In this document: piece by piece, positions 54,890 through 64,000 of the stretch | Position numbering within the stretch: position 1 is the first letter of the stretch | Layout: the number at the start of each line of letters is the position of its first letter | Program-made: the position numbers and the translations under genes | The notes under the pieces: model-generated | What the model was told of the DNA's origin: nothing | Databases searched by the model: none | What the model saw: the letters and a program-made list of their open reading frames with translations, nothing else | Origin: Candidatus Acidianus copahuensis | Lineage (GTDB): Archaea; Thermoproteota; Thermoprotei_A; Sulfolobales; Sulfolobaceae | DNA: 64,000 nucleotides | Assembly: GCF_000632495.1 (NCBI RefSeq) | Contig: NZ_JFZT01000017.1 | Coordinates: 62,001 to 126,000 of the forward strand | Reading direction: 5' to 3'

Positions 54890-57800
54890 ATGCAAAAAGA
54901 AGTAGGTTTATTACTATCATTTTTTCTTATTTTACCGCTAATACCAGTATTGGTTTCTTCTGCTCAACCCACATATATATCTCCAAACATTAATGGACAG
55001 ATTGAGGGAAAAATAAATCCTAACACTGAAATTATGTTGAATATTTTTGTACAGCCTAAAAACTTTAATGAATTATATCTATTAATGCAAGAAATTTATA
55101 ATGGTCAACTAAAAATGTCTAGAACGCAGTTAATTGATCGATTTGCCCCTATTCAAAAAGTTAATGAAATTGTATCTTATCTATCATCTCAAGGTTTCAC
55201 GATCTATTTAAAGACACCTTTCTCTATAATGGCAGGTGCTCCGGCATATAAGGTTGAAAAAACATTCAATACAACTCTAGCCCTTTACTTCTCAAATAAT
55301 GAGACATTCTATAAACCTATAGTAGATCCATCTATTCCTTCTCCTTTACGAAACGTTCTTATCTATGGGCTAACTAACTTCACCAAGGTAGATCCAACAG
55401 TCGAACCTCAGTACTATATCCTAGGTAAACTTTATCATGGGGAATTAATTCCATATAATTCTTCAAGGAGCACTCCCTTGTACGGTTTCCAGTTTTCAGC
55501 ATCTTATCTAACTCCTGAAGATTTTGAGGGATTTTATAACGTAACAGGTAAGCATCCAGGCTCAAATGTAACTGTAGCCATAATTGACGCTTTTGGAGAT
55601 CCTACAATATATCAGGATGTACAACAATTTGATGCAGAGTTTAATCTTCCTCCAGTAAATCTTACTGTAATTCCTATAGGACCATATCATCCAGAGTATG
55701 GCTTATTTACAGGTTGGTATGAAGAAACAGCGTTGGACGTCGAAGCCGTTCACACAATGGCCCCATATGCTAATATAGAATTAGTAATTCCATTCGGCGA
55801 CTCATTCGCAAATATTCTTCAAGCAATAACCTATATAGTTGCTGAAGATAATGCTCAAGTAGTTTCAATGAGTTTCGGAGCAGTAGAAAACCTATTCTCT
55901 GCATCAGGATTTTACGCCTTCTATCAGGGAGTTCCATTCCCCAATTATCCATTGGTCAATCTATACTTTGCATTAGGTTCAGCTGAAGGAATTACATTTG
56001 TAGCAGCTTCAGGAGATGAAGGTGCCTATGGAGGAACTTACACTACTTATGGGGGTGTAATATTCCCTTCATCTTCACCATTTGTCCTTTCGGTAGGAGG
56101 CACATCGGTGTTTCCAAATATAACATCCGGTTACAACTACTTAAATGAACCAAATATAGGTATTTTTACAGTAGAAAAATCTACTGCTACTTATGGTTAT
56201 GAGACTGCGTGGAGTGCTAATCCATTATATGAAGGATTAGGTACAGGAACAGTAGGATCTGATGGAGGATATAGCACCTTCTTCCCATCTCCTTATTGGC
56301 AAAGATATATAAGTAATTCTACATTAAGAGCAACCCCGGACGTTGCGGCCGACGCTAATCCATACACGGGGTTTATAGAGGTAGTTTTGGGCACAGAAGT
56401 AGTCATTGGAGGGACAAGTTTATCCACACAATTATGGGGAGGTATAATAGCTGATATAGATTCTTATGTAGGTCATTCTCTAGGTCTAATAGCTCCAATA
56501 CTTTACGGAATATATGATAATTCAACTTTGTATAGCGAAGCGTTTCATGAGGTTACTTTTGGATTTAATGGAAAGTATTACGCCCAGCGGGGTTATAATT
56601 TAGTGACAGGAATTGGTACACCAAACGTAGGAATATTGGAGCAAGCCGTAAAGGATTACATAGCTGATCATCCTTCTCTAGAAATATCAATTTCAACATT
56701 TGAGCAAGGTGTATCAATGCCATGGTATATGTATAATTCAAGGTTTAATATATTAGCTGAAATTTCATATCCTAATGGAACTCCTGTTACTGAAGGGAGT
56801 TTTAGCGCATACATTTTTACAACAAAAGGATATCTTTCTTCAGTACCTCTAAGCTTTAATGGTACTACTTGGATTGGAAACTTTACAATAAAACACGGAA
56901 TGGAACCCAACATTTGGAGCATTGTCGTAAACGGAACTTCCCAAGATTTAACAGGCCAATCATTCACTGACATTGATGTTGGTGAGTCAATAAATATTAT
57001 AACTCCTGTAGGCGATATATTGCCTGTCGATTCGCCATTTTCCGTTTCAGCATGCATTTATTTTCCAAATGGCACACCTGTAGTAAATTCAACCTTTACT
57101 GCTGAGTTTTCACATGATCGGTATTCGTTCAATATAACTCTCCTAGAGATATCAACATCTGGTCTTTATAGTGGTACAGGGACACTTCTCTATCCAAATC
57201 CAGAAGGAACCTATATTATGAACATAGGAAATAAATACGGTTTTGCATATACTTACAATTATTTTGGAGAATATGTTTTTGGAGATATACTAACACCAAT
57301 AAATGATGGCCTTCCATCCGTTTCTCCTGGGGAAAACTTTACTTTCCTAGCTTTCACTTTCGATGCTTATGGCTATGGTATATTTACATCACATGTTTAT
57401 GCAGAGCTCATAGCTCCTAATGGAACGTTAATACTTAGAGTTCCGATGAAATTAGCCCCTGATGTGCCCCAATTCGGCGTTTATAATTTGTTTGAATATC
57501 ATGAAGCTACTATTACTGTTCCTAAAGTAGCCCCTGGATTTTATAAAGTAGTAGCTTCCTCACTTGTTAACACATCAGCTGGTCCTGAATATGGCAATTA
57601 TACTACATTTATTTATATATCACCAACAATGCTAAATCCTATAATTAAGGGAGTTACTACGGCAGTAGAAGGGCAAACTGTTAGGGTTATTGCAAATATA
57701 ACATATCCTAATGGAACTGAGGTTAGATTTGGAACGTTTACTGCTACCTTTGTGCCTGATGAGCTTAACTTCGAGTCTCTAATAATAGGTTTTGATGTTG

Positions 57801-58900
57801 GCGTGCCAATGCAATACAATTATTCTAATGGGGTATGGGAAGCAACGTATCAATTGCCATCTATAATAAATGGCAGTATATATATGGGAGAACCTCTACA
57901 GTACTTTTCAGGTCCATGGCAGATCATAATTTCTGGAGTATCTGCTCTTGGATATAATGTAATTTCAACAAGTAATTTCGACGTCTTACCATTTACGTTT
58001 ATAGGAAAAGAAGTAATTTCCACCTCTAATGTTACATCTATTCCAATGATAGAATATAATGGTACAGAATATATACTTCAAGGAGTATACTCTCCCTCCA
58101 TTGTAGTAATGAATGTAAGAGATCTTGTATTAATGGATTCAAATATACAGAATATTACTGTACTAAATTCGACTATATACATATATGGATCAGATATAAC
58201 TACCATAAGTTCTAAAGATTCTACATTGTTCGTTTCTCAGAGTCAAATAGGAGGTAAACAAGTAGCGTTAACTCTCGTGAACTCAAACGTGTCACTTATA
58301 GCTACAGTTATTCACGATTCCAAATATGCGTTTAATCAGAGTAATAGCGTTATTTATGAAAGTGGTGTATCAGCATCAAATATATCTAAAACTTCAGTGT
58401 TACCCGCGCCAAATATAGTATCTATATCTCCATCTAATGTAACATCTCCTTCCTCAATAGTAACCTTGAATATTAGTGGTAAAGAACTAAAGGTAATTTC
58501 ATTGACTCTAGGAGGGAAGAAGATACCATATACTTCATCTGAGACCTTTAGCGGGATAACCGTAATGTTTAGTTTTAATAGTTCTGCTATGCCTGATGGA
58601 GATTACATAATTAATCTAACTCTAAGTGACGGGCTAACATACTCCTTGATTACGACCGTATATAATTCCTATCACGCAGTAGATCTCAACTCCAAACTTA
58701 ACTCTGATTTAAGTTCAGTTAACTCTTCAATAAGCACGGTAAAACAATCACTTTCTTCGGTATCATCTTCCTTATCTGACAAGATATCAAAAGCAAGCTC
58801 CACTGCTTCGATAAGTGAAGCGATAGGAATAATTGGACTAATAATAGCCATAATTGCCATCATGATTTTATTAATCTTCAGAAGAGGTGAGAGGAGATGA
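54890..58900 (+). CDS. Secreted S53 (sedolisin/pro-kumamolisin) acid protease with C-terminal domains
   Basis: About 1336 residues. Signal peptide (residues 1-22), prodomain (about 30-170), and the S53 catalytic domain (about 195-600): Glu279 and Asp283 in YEETALDVE, Ser510 in IGGTSLSTQ and the calcium-site end VTGIGTPN. All of the Glu-Asp-Ser triad is present, and it should be active in acid outside the cell. Residues 610-1300 form several beta-rich repeats, with many N-x-S/T sites and phrases like YPNGT, and a coiled Ser/Leu-rich stretch then a membrane helix (IIGLIIAIIAIMILLIF) and RRGERR anchor it. It is far longer than ordinary sedolisins. The PNGase A-like gene overlaps its stop by four bases. 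Confidence 0.9.
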   Translation: MQKEVGLLLSFFLILPLIPVLVSSAQPTYISPNINGQIEGKINPNTEIMLNIFVQPKNFNELYLLMQEIYNGQLKMSRTQLIDRFAPIQKVNEIVSYLSSQGFTIYLKTPFSIMAGAPAYKVEKTFNTTLALYFSNNETFYKPIVDPSIPSPLRNVLIYGLTNFTKVDPTVEPQYYILGKLYHGELIPYNSSRSTPLYGFQFSASYLTPEDFEGFYNVTGKHPGSNVTVAIIDAFGDPTIYQDVQQFDAEFNLPPVNLTVIPIGPYHPEYGLFTGWYEETALDVEAVHTMAPYANIELVIPFGDSFANILQAITYIVAEDNAQVVSMSFGAVENLFSASGFYAFYQGVPFPNYPLVNLYFALGSAEGITFVAASGDEGAYGGTYTTYGGVIFPSSSPFVLSVGGTSVFPNITSGYNYLNEPNIGIFTVEKSTATYGYETAWSANPLYEGLGTGTVGSDGGYSTFFPSPYWQRYISNSTLRATPDVAADANPYTGFIEVVLGTEVVIGGTSLSTQLWGGIIADIDSYVGHSLGLIAPILYGIYDNSTLYSEAFHEVTFGFNGKYYAQRGYNLVTGIGTPNVGILEQAVKDYIADHPSLEISISTFEQGVSMPWYMYNSRFNILAEISYPNGTPVTEGSFSAYIFTTKGYLSSVPLSFNGTTWIGNFTIKHGMEPNIWSIVVNGTSQDLTGQSFTDIDVGESINIITPVGDILPVDSPFSVSACIYFPNGTPVVNSTFTAEFSHDRYSFNITLLEISTSGLYSGTGTLLYPNPEGTYIMNIGNKYGFAYTYNYFGEYVFGDILTPINDGLPSVSPGENFTFLAFTFDAYGYGIFTSHVYAELIAPNGTLILRVPMKLAPDVPQFGVYNLFEYHEATITVPKVAPGFYKVVASSLVNTSAGPEYGNYTTFIYISPTMLNPIIKGVTTAVEGQTVRVIANITYPNGTEVRFGTFTATFVPDELNFESLIIGFDVGVPMQYNYSNGVWEATYQLPSIINGSIYMGEPLQYFSGPWQIIISGVSALGYNVISTSNFDVLPFTFIGKEVISTSNVTSIPMIEYNGTEYILQGVYSPSIVVMNVRDLVLMDSNIQNITVLNSTIYIYGSDITTISSKDSTLFVSQSQIGGKQVALTLVNSNVSLIATVIHDSKYAFNQSNSVIYESGVSASNISKTSVLPAPNIVSISPSNVTSPSSIVTLNISGKELKVISLTLGGKKIPYTSSETFSGITVMFSFNSSAMPDGDYIINLTLSDGLTYSLITTVYNSYHAVDLNSKLNSDLSSVNSSISTVKQSLSSVSSSLSDKISKASSTASISEAIGIIGLIIAIIAIMILLIFRRGERR

Positions 58901-60789
58901 TGAGAAAACTTGCGATTACTCTAATAGTAGTTTTGACTCTGGCTTTTTCACTGCCTGGATTAGCGGTATCTCCTAGCGTGTCAAATAGTTCATTCCATGC
59001 TCTTATAACTAACATGACAATATCGTCAAAGATTCCATTCTCTCAAGATCCTGCATTTTACTCTTTTCAAGCCTATCATGTTATTCCTTCTTATACAAAC
59101 TACGTGACTAATGTAAGCCCAGTTGTAATTGACGTTGCAACAAATTTATTATTTAACGATACAGGTCTAAGGCCATATTACCTTAAGACCTATATTCCTC
59201 CAGGCAACTACAGCCTTGAGGTAATGAATGTGAGTATAAAGGAGTTTAACGGTACGCAATATGATAGACAAGCCTATATATTTGCTAACGGCGTACCAAT
59301 ATTCTGGGGTTCAACTCAAGAGATAAATAATTCAACGGCTCAAGTCGATGTTACAATGTTTGAGAACTTACTTCAAGGTAACGTAACATTTGAGCCAGTT
59401 ATTCAGAACTATTATGATGCCAAAGTCGGAATAACTGGACTTTATGAAATGAATATAACTCTTTACTTATATCCAGGACACAAGCCTGTTGGACTTCCCA
59501 ATGAGTTTATTCCACTTTTCGTTAATTTTACTCCTGAAGGGATTGACTTTAACTACTCTTATACAATCTTGAATCCAAAAATACCATCCGTTACTCAGCA
59601 AATTTCTATCCCAAACGGAACGTACAGGATGATGTCATTAATATATGAGGAGGGCGGGGGTCTAGACGAATTTTGGTATACTAACGAGCCTGCAACAAGA
59701 AGCATTCAAATATATTATGATAATTACTTAGCTGGTATAGTTAATCCATATGAAACAATTTATACTGGGGGTATAGATTTATTCTACTGGAAACCGCTGA
59801 CTTCCATAAATACTCTATCTTTCCACAGTCCAACAATTATAGACTTAACACCTATGTTAGCACTAGGGAGTAAAGCCAATGTGACAGTTGATGTAACTAA
59901 TCTCTTACAAGCCTACCAATTAACTGGTTCTACCGCATACGACTGGGACATAGCTGGGGTAATTATGTTATGGGTAAATCAAAGTAATCCAATGATTTCA
60001 AGTAAAATTATTACAGCTAATAATCACTTCATGGATTCAGGTCCTATATTTGTTCCTAGCTTTTCTGGGGAGTACTATCTAGAGGATGGACACTATTATA
60101 TTAATTATGAATCTATTCTTTATTTCAAACATGGAACAGAAATATCTCACGTTATTCAGAGTGGAACGTTTTTAGCTAAACAGACGTTCAATCAAATATT
60201 TCAATATGGTTATATGGATGAGAGTTTTCTTGAAAATGCAATAGAATCAGGAATGTATAATGCTAGTCTAACAATTGAGGGAAACTATCCAATTACGTTC
60301 ACTCTTGATGCAATAGCAGTTCCGATAACGAGCCCCTCTGTCATACCGTATAACCTGAGCTATGAACAGAACGGAACTATAAATCTTGGATTAGACTACT
60401 CTATGAATTGGACATTCGGAAACTATAGTCATTATGAAAAAACTGTGGAATCCCTATATTCTATTGGAGGGTTCGGTGGTGTAATAGAGATAATTAACTC
60501 GTATGGCGGAGCTGTTCTAGTTAAATTAACATCTAATAACGCATTAACGGAGAAGAACTTAACAGAGATTTGGTTAGTAAATAATAAAGGTTTCATGGAG
60601 AGATTTTTTGCCTCTGCAGGCCAAAATAGTACTGTAAATCTAAATGGATATTATATCAAGATATCTCAACAATTTACTATGGTTCCAGATCCTATTCCTT
60701 CAGAACACGTTGCTAATATACCTCTGATCCCCAAAAGTATGGAAAATAAGACGTTATTACATAGCGCATATATATACATAGTCCCATAG
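58897..60789 (+). CDS. Secreted peptide-N-glycosidase A-like protein (PNGase A family)
   Basis: A 630-residue secreted protein with an N-terminal signal peptide (residues 1-23, ITLIVVLTLAFSLPGLAV). LDEFWYTNEPATRS near residue 257, LAGIVNPYETIYTGGIDLFYW, and TIIDLTPMLALG follow the plant and fungal PNGase A family pattern (DEFWY-N-P, GG-I-P-W-P). That family removes N-glycans from glycoproteins. The protein has very many N-x-S/T sites and is itself likely glycosylated. Its ATG lies within the protease stop (four-base overlap), after a strong GAGGTGAGAGGAG ribosome site. Whether the archaeal member is an amidase is untested. Confidence 0.8.
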   Translation: MMRKLAITLIVVLTLAFSLPGLAVSPSVSNSSFHALITNMTISSKIPFSQDPAFYSFQAYHVIPSYTNYVTNVSPVVIDVATNLLFNDTGLRPYYLKTYIPPGNYSLEVMNVSIKEFNGTQYDRQAYIFANGVPIFWGSTQEINNSTAQVDVTMFENLLQGNVTFEPVIQNYYDAKVGITGLYEMNITLYLYPGHKPVGLPNEFIPLFVNFTPEGIDFNYSYTILNPKIPSVTQQISIPNGTYRMMSLIYEEGGGLDEFWYTNEPATRSIQIYYDNYLAGIVNPYETIYTGGIDLFYWKPLTSINTLSFHSPTIIDLTPMLALGSKANVTVDVTNLLQAYQLTGSTAYDWDIAGVIMLWVNQSNPMISSKIITANNHFMDSGPIFVPSFSGEYYLEDGHYYINYESILYFKHGTEISHVIQSGTFLAKQTFNQIFQYGYMDESFLENAIESGMYNASLTIEGNYPITFTLDAIAVPITSPSVIPYNLSYEQNGTINLGLDYSMNWTFGNYSHYEKTVESLYSIGGFGGVIEIINSYGGAVLVKLTSNNALTEKNLTEIWLVNNKGFMERFFASAGQNSTVNLNGYYIKISQQFTMVPDPIPSEHVANIPLIPKSMENKTLLHSAYIYIVP

Positions 60790-60797
60790 AATGGCTT

Positions 60798-61145
60798 TTA
60801 CTCTTCATCCGAATCTAGCCTCTCTAACTCTTCATCAAGTGAATCTTTTTCTTGTATTCCTTTTCTTGAAGACTTCTTTTCATAATTTTTTCTGTTTTTC
60901 TCTTCAATATCAATATACTCTTTAGAGGCTTGATCTAGAGCGTACTTTAACCTTGTATAAAGTAATGATGCCTCTGCTTGAGAGAGTTGAAAAGCTGTTC
61001 TGTTATTTCCATCATCTATTACCAATAAGAATCTTGCCTCTTGTGGAAAACCTTTATCATTTACGTTTGCATTATCTATGAAAAGCTCAAGCGTTTTATT
61101 TTTACCATCCTTCATAAATCTAGGTATTCTTAAAATTCTATTCAT
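60798..61145 (-). CDS. Hypothetical archaeal protein with charged tail
   Basis: About 115 residues from the ATG at 61145 (MNRILRIPRFMKDGKNK). An ATG 11 codons earlier is unlikely, because its own codons (ATGTTTTTATTTTTC) form the TATA-like box for the 61145 start. The first 75 residues look like a compact alpha-beta domain (LFIDNANVNDKGFPQEARFLL) and end in a helix with SQAEASLLYTRLKYALD. The remaining 40 residues are highly charged, ending ELERLDSDEE. No family recognised. It starts 79 bases from the divergent DUF123 gene. Confidence 0.6.
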   Translation of the reverse strand: MNRILRIPRFMKDGKNKTLELFIDNANVNDKGFPQEARFLLVIDDGNNRTAFQLSQAEASLLYTRLKYALDQASKEYIDIEEKNRKNYEKKSSRKGIQEKDSLDEELERLDSDEE

Positions 61146-61224
61146 TATTGGTATGAGGGAAACGAAAAATAAAAACATGATCTGCTTTCATTGCGTTTTT
61201 AACATATATACATCATGAGTAGAT

Positions 61225-61605
61225 ATGATTAGGAAAGGTTATATAGTTTTTTTCAATTGTAAAGAAGGATTTATTCAATTAAAGAAAAGATCTTTCTATT
61301 TAAAACATGGCATATACGCATACGTCGGTTCATGTGGTTTAAATTGTGCAAAGAGAATATCTAGACATTTAAGTAAAGAAAAGGGAAAAAAGCATTGGCA
61401 TGTTGACTTTCTGGCTAACCTTTGTGAACCAACTACTGCTTTAATTTTGAATTTTGAAGAAAAGAAGATAGCAAGGATAATGGCTGCCATGTTTTATAGC
61501 ATAGAGGGGTTTGGGAATACTGACGACCTTGAAGTTCCTAGTCATCTGTTTTCAGCCTCTGCATCTGATGTGATATCTCTTCTAAGGGAAAAGCAATTAT
61601 TATAG
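61225..61605 (+). CDS. GIY-YIG nuclease-like protein (DUF123)
   Basis: A 126-residue protein. HGIYAYVGSCGLNCAKRISRHL near residues 27-50 is the GIY-YIG motif with the following Arg, and KHWHVDFL is the DUF123 mark. In other archaea and bacteria DUF123 is found alone or fused to endonuclease III-like DNA glycosylases, hinting at DNA repair. No Glu-containing catalytic end motif of active GIY-YIG nucleases is obvious. A TATA-like tttttaacatata box lies about 25 bases before its ATG. The AIR-synthase-like gene follows 19 bases downstream. Confidence 0.8.
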   Translation: MIRKGYIVFFNCKEGFIQLKKRSFYLKHGIYAYVGSCGLNCAKRISRHLSKEKGKKHWHVDFLANLCEPTTALILNFEEKKIARIMAAMFYSIEGFGNTDDLEVPSHLFSASASDVISLLREKQLL

Positions 61606-61624
61606 TGTTAATAGAAATATACTT

Positions 61625-62632
61625 ATGCTTGGTAAAATAGGTAAGACAATCTTTGACCAAGTCATTTATCCTAATCTTGGAGAAAGATATAATGAGGTAA
61701 TAGTTCCACCGATGAACGGTGTAGATACCGGTGCAATAGACTTAGGTGATAAAGTCATGGTCGTAAAGACGGACCCAGTGTTTATTGTTCCTCAATTTGG
61801 GTTCAAAAAGGCAGCATGGTTTGCAGTTCATATTTTAGCGAGCGATGTCATGACTTCTGGAATATCTCCTAGATATGCCTTAATAGATCTTAATCTACCT
61901 CCAGAAATGACCGACGAACAATTTAAGGAAATGTGGTTTGGAATTCACGAAAGTTTAAAGGAAATTGGAGTAATGGTCGTAGGTGGTCATACTGGTAGGT
62001 ACGAAGGTGTTTCCTATCCTATGGTAGGAGGATTTTCGATGATTGGTATAGGTTCAAAGGACTCTTTAGGCATGCCTTCAAAAGTAAAACCTGGAGATTA
62101 TGTTATAGTTACTAAAGGTCCAGCAATAGAGGCAACTGGAATACTAGTAAATCTGTATCCTGATTATTTTAAGGAAAGACTATCGCCAGAACTCTTTACA
62201 GAAGCTTATAACATGTATTGGCAAATGTCATGTTGGAAAGATGGATTAGTTGCTAGTAAAATAGGAATTCATTTGATGCATGATGCTACGGAAGGTGGTC
62301 TTTATAATGCCTTAGTAGAAGTATCAGAAGTAACAGGTAAGAAAATAAGCCTAGTAAAGGATTTGGGTAACTCGCTCATTAATAGGGCAGTTAGAGCAGT
62401 AACATCTATAGTAAATATCGATCCTTTTACTTCCATAAGCGAAGGCACAATGGTAATAATCACTGATAAACTCCAAGTGATAGACGAGCTAAAGAAAGAA
62501 GGAATAGAGGCATATGTAGTCGGCAGAGTAGAAGTGGGTGAGGGAGTTTACCTTGGCGAAAAACGCATTGAAAAACCTGTGGAAGACCCCTTTTGGAGGG
62601 CATTTTTTGATCTAGCTGAAAAAACAAAGTAA
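61625..62632 (+). CDS. AIR-synthase/HypE-like (PurM-fold) protein
   Basis: A 335-residue two-domain PurM/HypE-fold protein. DTGAIDLGDKVMVVKTDPVF, HILASDVMTSGISPRYALIDL and VVGGHTGRYEGVSYPMVGG are the ATP-binding marks; HDATEGGLYNALVEVSEV is typical of the second domain. True HypE ends in P-R-x-C, which is needed for Fe-cyanide synthesis; this protein ends EDPFWRAFFDLAEKTK with no Cys, and no hydrogenase genes are nearby. It is therefore an ATP-dependent enzyme of unknown substrate. Confidence 0.75.
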   Translation: MLGKIGKTIFDQVIYPNLGERYNEVIVPPMNGVDTGAIDLGDKVMVVKTDPVFIVPQFGFKKAAWFAVHILASDVMTSGISPRYALIDLNLPPEMTDEQFKEMWFGIHESLKEIGVMVVGGHTGRYEGVSYPMVGGFSMIGIGSKDSLGMPSKVKPGDYVIVTKGPAIEATGILVNLYPDYFKERLSPELFTEAYNMYWQMSCWKDGLVASKIGIHLMHDATEGGLYNALVEVSEVTGKKISLVKDLGNSLINRAVRAVTSIVNIDPFTSISEGTMVIITDKLQVIDELKKEGIEAYVVGRVEVGEGVYLGEKRIEKPVEDPFWRAFFDLAEKTK

Positions 62633-63468
62633 AGGTTGGGTTAAATACTCCGACCTTCTCATAGTATCGTTGAACGATGATAAAATCCTAATAATCACGT
62701 TAATTACTACCTAACTGAATGATTTATCATAATTTTGCGACACTATAGACCTTCAGGTCAATTTAATGCTACGTAGTCTATTTCCGTTAAAAAGCATGAG
62801 TCAACTCCACAGGAACCAAGGATCGTTACAACTCCTCATGAGATTTTAAGAGAACCAACATGATCACGGTTAGTAATGTAACCACATTTTTTACATACAA
62901 AAGTCCTCTACGAAAATGAGAGTTGCTCTTTTACGTTAACTCAACGTAAACAACTTTTTGAAAGAGTTATTAATCTGACTCCTTGTCTGGAATATCTATG
63001 TGTTTTCCCTCACGTTGATTACTCATGTGGGCGTGAAGGATCTTTTTTAGGTATTTTACCTTTTTTCCAACCACTCCCTAGTTTTGTGGAATATCTTTTC
63101 TCTCTTTTCCGTTTGGAACTACCTTGAAAATCATATTCAGAAGTTTTTTTTTGAATACCTGAGAACGTAGTTGCTGGTAGCCTTTACCTTTTTATGGATT
63201 TAATTATTGCGTTGTTTAACCTTTCCATTCCTTTAATGGATTAACTCACAAGTTAGCAGGATATAGATCGCTTAACTAACTTTTAGCATTTAGCGTTTTG
63301 ATCGTTAAGATAAAAAACTAGAGTAAAACCTCTCTATTTTTCATATGAAAAATAACTTATATATTTCCAGAAGGGGTTATACACTCTCGATCTTACGCTC
63401 TTCTGTCCCCTAATCCCTAGGAAGATAAAGCTAAAGCTCTTAAATTTCTTTTCCTTTCTAAATAAGAA
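62633..63468. other. Intergenic region with tnpB relic (836 bases)
   Basis: No intact gene. A decayed tnpB lies on the minus strand at about 62760-63240, described separately. The first about 100 bases after the AIR-synthase-like gene show nothing firm. The last about 40 bases hold a TATA-like cttaaattt box for the helicase gene. Confidence 0.6.
62760..63240 (-). pseudogene. Relic of IS605-type tnpB
   Basis: On the minus strand near 62852-62895, one frame reads FVCKKCGYITNRDHVGSLKI and then a stop; this is the second zinc pair and final D-x-x-GSL-I end of a TnpB. Upstream pieces in broken frames read GMERLNNAIIKSIKR and SSKRKREKRYSTKL, which match the basic helical body of the family. Several frameshifts and stops separate the parts, so it is dead. 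It differs from the relic near 24.5 kb, implying a separate insertion. Confidence 0.6.
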
Positions 63469-64000
63469 GTGTCTGAGCTATTCAGTGTCTTTATGGAGAG
63501 GTATAGTACGGATAAAAATTTCCTAATTTCCGCTCCAACTGGTTCGGGAAAGACGTACTTAGCAAAATATCTTTTAGCTAACTCTCCTGGATTAGCGGTC
63601 TATGTCTCACCTCTAAAAGCTCTTTCAAGGGAAGTTTACGAAGATCTTAAGGATAAGATAAGAGTTAAGTATTCAGATTCAGATGTTTACGAGGACGATC
63701 TAAGATCCTTAAATTCAGACGTTTTATTAGCAACTTATGAAAAATTTGATAGCGCGATAAGGCATAATTATCGTTGGCTTACGAAGGTTAAGATGATTAT
63801 AATCGATGAAATACATAGTGTCGAGGAAGATAGAGGGTTAGCCATTGAAAACATAGTCCTTTGGGCTAAGAATAACTCTTCTCAGATTGTAGCCCTAAGT
63901 GGAACTTTACCTAATATAGACGAATATTCTAGGTGGTTAAACGCTCAAATTATAGACTATAAAAAGAGAAAAGTCCCTCTTCATTTATGTATAGCCTATC
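63469..64000 (+). CDS. SF2 DEAD/DEAH-type helicase, Ski2-like (N-terminal part)
   Basis: The frame opens at GTG 63469, after an in-frame stop six bases upstream, and runs off the right edge after about 177 residues. Motif I ISAPTGSGKTYLAK (Walker A), motif Ia VYVSPLKALSREVY, motif II IIIDEIHSV (DEIH box) and motif III ALSGTLPN are all in order and spaced as in Ski2/Hel308-like helicases. A TATA-like box lies about 25 bases before the GTG. The second RecA domain and C-terminal domains lie beyond the window, so the exact subfamily cannot be set. Confidence 0.85.
   Translation, partial: MSELFSVFMERYSTDKNFLISAPTGSGKTYLAKYLLANSPGLAVYVSPLKALSREVYEDLKDKIRVKYSDSDVYEDDLRSLNSDVLLATYEKFDSAIRHNYRWLTKVKMIIIDEIHSVEEDRGLAIENIVLWAKNNSSQIVALSGTLPNIDEYSRWLNAQIIDYKKRKVPLHLCIAY

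Noticed and set aside
61625..62632. Calling the protein HypE (hydrogenase maturation).
   Set aside because: The essential C-terminal cysteine motif and any hydrogenase locus are absent.
62683..62720. ATGATAA followed after about 40 bases by CTGA, like a C/D-box guide RNA.
   Set aside because: The C box has a mismatch, internal C'/D' boxes are not clear and no terminal stem is seen.

Overview
This window is a piece of a crenarchaeal chromosome, almost certainly from the order Sulfolobales. It is AT-rich and compactly coded. Most genes have a TATA-like box about 25-28 bases before the start codon, which implies leaderless transcripts. Lineage markers include zinc-containing ferredoxin, the junction endonuclease Hje, a GdhA-type glucose dehydrogenase, a StHK-type hexokinase, aIF2-beta, NMD3, TmcA, an intron-bearing tRNA-Lys and an S53 acid protease. 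Identification rests on recognised protein families, not on any database search.

Layout. 1-9.2 kb: the end of a metal-chelate (FecB/FecCD/FecE type) ABC importer, a HEPN-like protein, an Asp/Glu-racemase or AMDase-like protein, small membrane proteins, a UPF0126 protein, an EamA exporter and an ABC exporter. 9.3-13.6 kb: a TPR protein convergent with a membrane-anchored Ser/Thr kinase, then a BadF-type kinase. 14.2-24.4 kb: carbon metabolism (ADP-forming acyl-CoA synthetase, metallo-beta-lactamase-fold hydrolase, APC permease, glucose dehydrogenase, acetyl-CoA synthetase) with an IS200-type TnpA-like gene whose catalytic residues are gone. 24.4-26 kb: transposon relics and hje. 26-30 kb: a complete ECF transporter and a sugar-nucleotide epimerase. 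30-35.6 kb: zinc ferredoxin, tRNA-Lys, a glycosyltransferase, a NUDIX hydrolase, a thiolase and a methylthiotransferase. 35.6-38.8 kb: a tight translation operon (aIF2-beta, DUF424, NMD3, RNase HII, TGS-domain pseudo-GTPase). 38.9-44.1 kb: hexokinase, gamma-glutamyltransferase and a MazG-TmcA cluster. 44.1-54.7 kb: heme A synthase, K+ channel, Lrp-like regulator, LeuC/LeuD, an aminotransferase, a GH15 hydrolase, DsrE, an APC permease and exonuclease III. 54.9-60.8 kb: a secreted S53 protease translationally coupled to a PNGase A-like protein. The end carries a GIY-YIG (DUF123) protein, an AIR-synthase-like protein, a tnpB relic and the start of an SF2 helicase.

Most noteworthy signals. (1) A cleanly open TnpA-like gene at 21863-22291 has lost both HUH histidines and the nucleophilic tyrosine but keeps a promoter, and sits beside two palindromes shared with acs. 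(2) The S53 protease and PNGase A-like genes overlap by 4 bases and may form an extracellular glycoprotein-digestion unit. (3) A TGS protein at the end of the translation operon has the DRG/Obg outline but no nucleotide-binding motifs. (4) Two dispersed repeats, 5272-5486 and 25592-25797, share small hairpins, one of which differs in sequence but still pairs in both copies. (5) A run of four hairpins lies in the gap at 20425-20512.

Gaps over 300 bases are each described below. No CRISPR array, rRNA or replication-origin gene was seen.
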